Source: Merluccius polli | Taxonomy: Eukaryota; Chordata; Actinopteri; Gadiformes; Merlucciidae | Reading direction: 5' to 3' | Length of the DNA: 64,000 nt | NCBI GenBank assembly: GCA_030340625.1 | Contig: JAOPHQ010002284.1 | Coordinates: 95,001 to 159,000, forward strand | Shown: positions 58,534 through 64,000 of the stretch, in pieces | How the letters are laid out: each line of letters starts with the position of its first letter | How positions within the stretch are numbered: position 1 is the first letter of the stretch | Made by a program: the position numbers and the translations under genes | Notes under the pieces: model-generated | Told to the model about the DNA's origin: nothing | The model's database searches: none | The model's input: only the letters and a program-made list of their open reading frames with translations

Positions 58534-61500
58534 TGGTTAGTTAGTAGTTAGTTGTTTTTTTAAGCTTAGTGTGTCTCTAGCGCAACCTAAAAAATGGCAC
58601 CAAATTAGTTTTTATTTTTCCACAATTTATAGGTGAGTTCTGTAATCCCTTTTGAACAAAAAGAGAGAATTGCAGAAGGAACTGGACTGTGTCCAACGTT
58701 TATTGATTTAAGGGGGTTGGTGTGTGGCTGTCCTCTGTCCTAGTGTTGGTGTAAACACGTAGCCTTGAGAATGTCTACAAACGAATGGACTACTTCATTG
58801 GTTGTGACAGCACCACAGAATTTGACAGACAGTAACTAATTTTTCCATCATATGCATAGAAAAACAAAGGATAGGACTGCGGGAGCTTTAAAGTGGGTTT
58901 ATTAGAACCAGGTGTTGAGAAGAAGAGCCTATAAATGCAAATACTTCCAACATGTATACAAACTAGCTTTAGCCATATGCTAATGTTGATCATTTTGATG
59001 TGCCAAAAACTAGGCTTGCGCTCCAACGAGAGGAGTGCTATTAATATTTCAAAATATACATTTGAATACATTTATTGTAATTTATTGTGATACCAAAACA
59101 CGCTCTGCAGACGGTGAGCCTATATTTTTGTTAGTTTTGTTTATTTTGATTATTTTTTGCTGAATACTTTTCACAATCAATCATTCCAAAAGCCATTATG
59201 CTCACACATCCACACCATTAGCTACTGCTGATAGTCAACTCATCATGTGAAGTGGATCCATTACAAGAGGATAAATGTAGATGTACATTTTTTTTGGTAT
59301 CTTTAATAAATCAAATAAAACTTTTGCTTGGCATCTAGTGTGCATGTTCAAAGTGATAATCTAATACTATAATATAATCGATAGATAAGATTTCTTTCTC
59401 TGCATTTGTCAAGACTTCGCATTTTGCAGCGGCAAAATAACAGCTTAATTCTAACTTAAAAAGTTCCAATCGACATTAATCTAAAATGCCCATTTTGCAT
59501 ATAACTTTAGGTCAGTGTGTTGTTGAAAAAAACAGGAGGTGCACAGCCTCACTAGCACCTAGGTATCTCAGCATGTAGGTATCTGTACATCAATGTTTAC
59601 CTTGTACTGTGTCCTTCGCAAACATGGTCAACCGTTATACGTTTTCGCACTGAATGCCGACAAAGATTTAAATGTAAAAATGACATGGTGATATCAGGAA
59701 TGCCAGGTTTGTATGTGGTCTGTGTGTGGGTGTGTGTATGTTTGTTGGTTGTATTGAAAACGATATCAGCGGCAGCATCAGAGACAATTTATACACAAGT
59801 GGCTGGGTGAGCTGACGGCTGTGTGACTGCGTGTGAGATATTTATCAAACAGAATTAATTTCCACGCCACTCACCACTCGCTTGTGAGAGCCAGAGAGCC
59901 CATCAGAGGCACCAAGCAAAAAGGAAAAAAAGGCACATGTTTATTATTCTCTTGAATTGACTATGAAGAATCACAGGAACGCATGCACATACAAATCAAA
60001 GGTGCTCATTGTTATTGACTGTGGTGGTTACATTGTCGTTATCTTTTTCTCCGGCTTTCATTTTCTATAGTTCCACATTAATGTTGCCATTACTGCTCTG
60101 GTGATCAGAGCTTTAAATCCACAAAGCATTCTGGAGGATGGTGGATGTTTCACACGTTTTCATGTTTCACACATTAACTCAGCAAACTACTGTAGGAGTG
60201 TGTGTGCGTGTGTGCATCTCTCTGTCTGTCTGTCTGTCCATCCGTCCGTCCCTCCGTCCATCTGTCAGTGTTCATGTGTATGTTTGTACACAAGATTACA
60301 ACAGAAACAAAAAAAACAGATTCATTTTCGTGTCACTCATTCCTCTCGTTTCGGTGCAGCGTTGCAGCTCTTGACAAACTCCAAGTCGGGCATAATCACT
60401 ATTGTCACAGTGAACAAGCCAAGGCAATGGGATAATTTTCTCCAGAGTCATCATTGTCATGTGCAGAGCCTCGTACTTAGCCCTGTCACCTGTAATTACA
60501 GTCAGTGTGACAGTGTAGCCCGCCTGACACAGAGTTAAACTGTATGACAAGCTGTCCGCACCAGGGTTCCCCCTCTCCACACACCAGCCCCCTCCTCTCT
60601 CTCTCTCTCTCTCTCTCCTTGCGTTTCACACAAAAAGGCACTCAAAGCGGGTAGGGAGTCGGAGCAAATTGTTGTGCAACAGGGATGGATGTGATGTTCA
60701 AGCAGAGGCTTTTCTCTTTCTGACTTGAGAGTGAATTGATGAGGACCAGTCTTGGTGGTCTAAATTTTGAGCGACCAAATTCAATTGTTGAGTTACCAAA
60801 TTAAATGAAAAAATAAAAGCAGATGATGACATTTTCAGATAGCAATGATATAAAGGCCATGACAAGCATACGTGCCATTTTCTGTCATACAAACCCATGA
60901 AACCAAATGCTTAATGCTGTGTCATTCTCCAAAATGAGTGCCATAGGTTCCTTCTGGTTGGATGAGCCATTGACCAATTGTGTAGTGCACTGCAATACCT
61001 TGTGTTGTGATTTGTCTACCTTTCATATTTTTCAGATATAGCTGGAAAATATAATTGACGTTTCTGCTTGATAGTTTCCCCAGGGAGTTGGCACAATTCC
61101 TTCACCATATAGTGGCCACAGTTTCTTCCCAAAGAAGTAGCCACCATTTCTGCCAACGTTGTTCTTTCACCATAGTTGCAACAGTTATTTCACCATAGTT
61201 GATTCAGTTTCCGCAAAGTTTTCCCATTGTGTTGCCTAATAACAATATAGTGTTTCTGGCCCCAAATGTACATGACCTGGGGGGTATACTACGAAGCTCG
61301 CTGAACATACCCAGGCTTTCTTTGGATAACCTGGATCGACAAATACAAAACTCGCAATCAGAGTTAAACGGTACCACGAAGCTCACTTACGAGTCAATTT
61401 GTCAAGCCAGGTTTTCCGCTTTAGTTTCAATGCGCGTTCCCATAAAAAGGGCGTAACCCAATGTTATTCACCTTGATGAAATGGATCCGACGGAGCGAAC

Positions 61501-61915
61501 AATGTCTGAACAACATAGCAGATTCTGTGAATGCATAAGTGAAAAGATTCTGCATAGCCTAATTATCTAAAAATAACTATGCCAAATGCAGAATTGTTCG
61601 CCATTAATCCCAATAGAGTGCATACCATTGCAAAATGCAAAAGCAACCTCCAACTTGCTTTATTGTGTAATTTAGGGAATTCATTTCAAATACATCCTAT
61701 ATGTAAGAAACGTATTGCATGTGCTGGAAGGTAGCGACGGTGGTGTGGTGGATTACTATGTGAGCTGAACGCAAGCGACCGGGGTTCATATCTTGCCCGT
61801 CCATCATCATGCCTTTTACCCCCAGCTAGATTACCAAACTGGATAATTCCATAACATTAATGAATAAGTATTCCATATGACATAAGAAATATAACTTATT
61901 AAAATACACATAAAT
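58534..61915. other. Intergenic non-coding sequence
   Basis: No gene is visible. 60215-60270 is a CTGT/CCGT-rich degenerate repeat, and 60595-60617 is (CT)n. Sequence at 59800-59920 and 60390-60560 is non-repetitive and could be conserved regulatory DNA. The segment 61275-61440 (ggtatactacgaagctcgc, then gtaccacgaagctcac) looks like a fragment of a fish repeat. Confidence 0.45.
61735..61800 (+). repeat. Possible tRNA-derived SINE head or tRNA pseudogene
   Basis: A box-A-like word tggtgtggtgg and a box-B-like word ggttcatatct lie about 40 bases apart, as in tRNA-type promoters. No clear cloverleaf or tail follows. Confidence 0.3.
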
Positions 61916-62625
61916 GGGTAACCCTTCCTTTTACAGTCCGGTAATTACCAGGTAATTACCTGGTAATAAGATGTATTTACTAAGTAATAACAGGTAATTA
62001 AATGTAATTACCTTGTAATTACCAAGTACTTACCAGGTAATTACCCAGTATTTAATTACATATTTATCTGGTAAATACCAACAAGTTACCTGATATTTAC
62101 TAGATATTTTCCTGACATCTACCAGGTATTTACCCAATAATTACCTGGTAGATATCCTGCAATTGCATATTGTAGACAATAAACCCACTGAATGTGTCTA
62201 TATGTGACTTTGTTAGGGTGATAATAACTTATATATTTACCTGGTACTTACCAGGTATTTACTCAAAAATGATCGCATATTTACCTGGTAACTACCACTT
62301 ATTTACCTGGTAGTTACCTGATATTTACCTGGTAAATACCAACAAGTTACCCAGTATTTACTAGATATATACTGAAAACTACCAGGTATTTATCCAGGAA
62401 TTATAGATTATGTATTACCAATCAACCTGTGTAGTGACAGTGAGGGTAGTAATGACTCTGATATTTACCTGGTAATTACCCAGTATTTACTTGATAACTG
62501 GCAACTATACCATGATACCATGTTCAAAACTACACACCCTAATGGGTGGTAGATGATTATAATCTACAATTACCAGGAAAGTATATGGTAGTATCATTGA
62601 AACAAACCACGCTTCCTTTTACAGT
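61916..62625. repeat. TACCTGGTA-rich self-complementary repeat element
   Basis: It starts gggtaacccttccttttaca. The interior is built from variants of TACCTGGTA/TACCAGGTA, including the perfect palindrome TACCAGGTAATTACCTGGTA near 61946. Near its right end (62610-62625) cttccttttacagta recurs in direct orientation. It is AT-rich and non-coding; probably a fish DNA element or satellite-like repeat. Confidence 0.65.
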
Positions 62626-62689
62626 ACAATTCCACCTCTCTTACAGGGTAACTACTCTGTAAAACTCCGATATCACCCCGATAATAGGC

Positions 62690-62778
62690 TCTGTGCACAA
62701 CTTGCGTGACGTACTTCCGTTTTCCCCGGTTGTCGGCAGAAGAGTTTCCGGTTTTCTTCCTGCTTCACTACAACAGCG
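62690..62778 (+). promoter_or_regulatory. Possible promoter or 5' region of the THAP gene
   Basis: Directly before the ATG there are acttccgttttccccgg and gagtttccggttttcttcc, ETS-like CTTCCG/TTCCGG words typical of housekeeping promoters. No TATA box is evident. The start of transcription is not determined. Confidence 0.35.
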
Positions 62779-63297
62779 GTGAATATGAATCAAAACGAAC
62801 AAATGAGAGTTGTACGAAAGAAGAAAAAAAATAACATGAGGGATGGATATAAGTTGCAGAAGGTTGTAGGGGGCTCAAATGAGCATTGTTGTGTGCCACT
62901 GTGTACTGGATCGAGTCGGTATAACACCGAACTCAGCTTCCACCGGTTTCCTAAACATACTGGCCACCGTACACAGTGGCTTCACAAGATCCGCAGAACC
63001 GGGTTTACCATTACTCCGCATACAAAGGTCTGCAGCCGTCATTTCACCAAGGACCAGATCCGCACCACTGCAAAAGGAAGACGGTTTTTAACTGCCAACG
63101 CCATACCAACCTTGTTCGAGTGGAACGCTTACAGCAACGAGACGCGGGCCGGTGTTTGGGAGCGCCGCACTCGTCCGACATCGAGTCCGGAACCTGGCCC
63201 GGCGGAGACCGAGGAGGAGATTGTGGATATGGTCCCGATGCCCATAGACCACGATTACGTGGTCTATGGATTTATGATCTATGATCTATATCTATGA
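62779..63297 (+). CDS. THAP-domain protein
   Basis: ATG 62785 or 62779, with a Lys-rich head (VVRKKKKNN), then a THAP zinc-binding DNA domain from about residue 36: CCVPLCTG...ELSFHRFPKH...RTQWLHKIRR...KVCSRHFTKDQI...IPTLFEW. Its C2CH ligands are Cys near 38/42, Cys near 84 and His near 87, with a final AVPTLF-type box. After it comes a Pro/Glu-rich linker (RTRPTSSPEPGPAETEEE). The last 20 residues (HDYVVYGFMIYDLYL) are encoded by a palindrome and gatctat repeats, so the natural end or a splice site may be earlier. THAP proteins are DNA-binding regulators or transposase modules. I cannot say whether this is a host gene or the 5' exon of a THAP-type transposon (ISL2EU/IS4EU-like). A second copy of the 3' half is inverted at 63769-64000. 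Confidence 0.8.
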   Translation: MNMNQNEQMRVVRKKKKNNMRDGYKLQKVVGGSNEHCCVPLCTGSSRYNTELSFHRFPKHTGHRTQWLHKIRRTGFTITPHTKVCSRHFTKDQIRTTAKGRRFLTANAIPTLFEWNAYSNETRAGVWERRTRPTSSPEPGPAETEEEIVDMVPMPIDHDYVVYGFMIYDLYL

Positions 63298-63330
63298 TCT
63301 ATGATCTATGGTCTATATACATTTCTAATG
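63092..63330 (+). repeat. Left arm of a large palindrome (THAP 3' half)
   Basis: From ctgccaacgcc at 63092 to ctaatg at 63330, this is the reverse complement of 63769-64000 with few mismatches and small indels in the gatctat repeat. Confidence 0.92.
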
Positions 63331-63768
63331 AAATGTAATGTAAATGTTTATTTACTGGTATAAATTTATGATGCAACATTGAATGTAGTGAGTTGATTTT
63401 TGGGTCCATTGAATGAGAAGTAGACTCAGCAGACATCCGGGCAGTATCAACAATACATTTATTCATATTCTGGTTACCTAACATTACCTTCGCCGATCTA
63501 TACACACTTGAATTACACGAATAACATAGTATGCAAAAAACACCAAAAGGTTCAAATATTGGCCACAAAGTGACAGTGAAAAACTGTGTGCTTCTCACCA
63601 GTAAGTAGCACACCTGCTGAGTGATTATGACATCATAAACTAGCATCTGTCATGAGTGAATAACTGCTGAAAACATGCAGTATTTTGTTCACATATGAAG
63701 TACATTACTTTGCACAAAATAGCATTCAAAACAGAAAATGTAACTTTGACAGACCTATGGTCTATATA
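63331..63768. other. Palindrome loop
   Basis: AT-rich, non-coding. The word ctatggtctatatacatt occurs as a direct repeat just inside the left arm (about 63307-63324) and at the right edge (about 63755-63772). The right copy is part of a hairpin ending tatagaccatag at 63792. No gene is seen. Confidence 0.7.
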
Positions 63769-64000
63769 CATTAGAAATGTATATAGACCATAGATCATAG
63801 ATATAAACCATAGATCATAAATCCATAGACCACGTAATCGTGGTCTATGGGCATCGGGACCATATCCACAATCTCCTCCTCGGTCTCCGCCGGGCCAGGT
63901 TCCGGACTCGATGTCGGACGAGTGCGGCGCTCCCAAACAGCGGCCCGCGTCTCGTTGCTGTAAGCGTTCCACTCGAACAAGGTTGGTATGGCGTTGGCAG
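63769..64000 (-). pseudogene. Inverted partial copy of the THAP gene, runs off the window
   Basis: On the minus strand this encodes the THAP C-terminal end (LFEW) and the linker with ETEEEIVDMVPMPIDHDYVV, differing from the forward copy by an Ala for Gly substitution (AAVWERR versus AGVWERR). The arm reaches the window edge, so the copy's start cannot be seen. It may be complete outside. Confidence 0.85.

Noticed and set aside
61735..61800. True tRNA gene
   Set aside because: Box A and B words are present, but I could not pair an acceptor stem or anticodon stem.

Overview
The window looks like teleost fish genomic DNA. It is mostly non-coding and AT-rich, full of long CA/TG, CT and GACA microsatellites, and packed with fish-type DNA transposon remnants (hAT, PIF-Harbinger-like, piggyBac), a Ty3/gypsy element and an endogenous retrovirus. 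I see no bacterial operons, CRISPR arrays, rRNA or convincing tRNA genes.

Only two host-type genes can be supported. The first is the last coding exon of a neurexophilin-1 gene (nxph1, + strand, 24904-25659), which encodes nearly the whole secreted protein. The 24.9 kb before it is best read as nxph1 intron. It holds short MITEs with recognisable target-site duplications (4962-5336 with TTA; 7418-8066 with an 8-bp repeat; 15389-15588 with an 8-bp repeat), a 1.1-kb long-armed inverted-repeat element (20843-21966), and a GACA minisatellite split by a small hAT-like MITE (22686-23635). After the exon come a probable 3' UTR (to about 27.15 kb) and an intergenic stretch. The second gene is a THAP-domain protein (62779-63297). 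Its 3' half is repeated in inverted orientation at the right edge, so the window ends inside a large palindrome.

The striking region is 35-58.5 kb, a set of transposons nested inside one another. A ~564-bp repeat is present twice (35270-39055 and 39352-39915). Copy 1 is interrupted by a hAT-like element (35672-38886, 8-bp duplication GTTAAGGT), and copy 2 preserves the empty site. That hAT element carries an internally deleted piggyBac element (36644-38681, flanked by TTAG). Directly after copy 2 lies a 17.8-kb LTR provirus (39917-57740, duplication AAGATA). It has near-identical LTRs, a tRNA-Ser-type primer-binding site, gag ending in UAG in frame with protease, integrase traces, and an env transmembrane-subunit fragment with a CX6CC motif. 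Its 5' LTR holds a 320-bp solo-LTR-like insertion with a 5-bp duplication. Its pol is interrupted by a Ty3/gypsy element (44668-49214), followed by leader sequence with a tRNA-Trp-like primer site that probably belongs to a third retroelement. A foldback MITE (57768-58348) adjoins the provirus. Ends reading GGGCCCAGTTTCCCGA lie outside everything, at 35022 and 58533.

Nothing here works as a multi-gene host system. The gene content is one neuronal secreted ligand and one THAP protein, and the rest records repeated transposon insertion, deletion and recombination. Coordinates of TIRs, LTRs and TSDs were read by eye from the sequence. Family names rest on motif recognition, without database searches.
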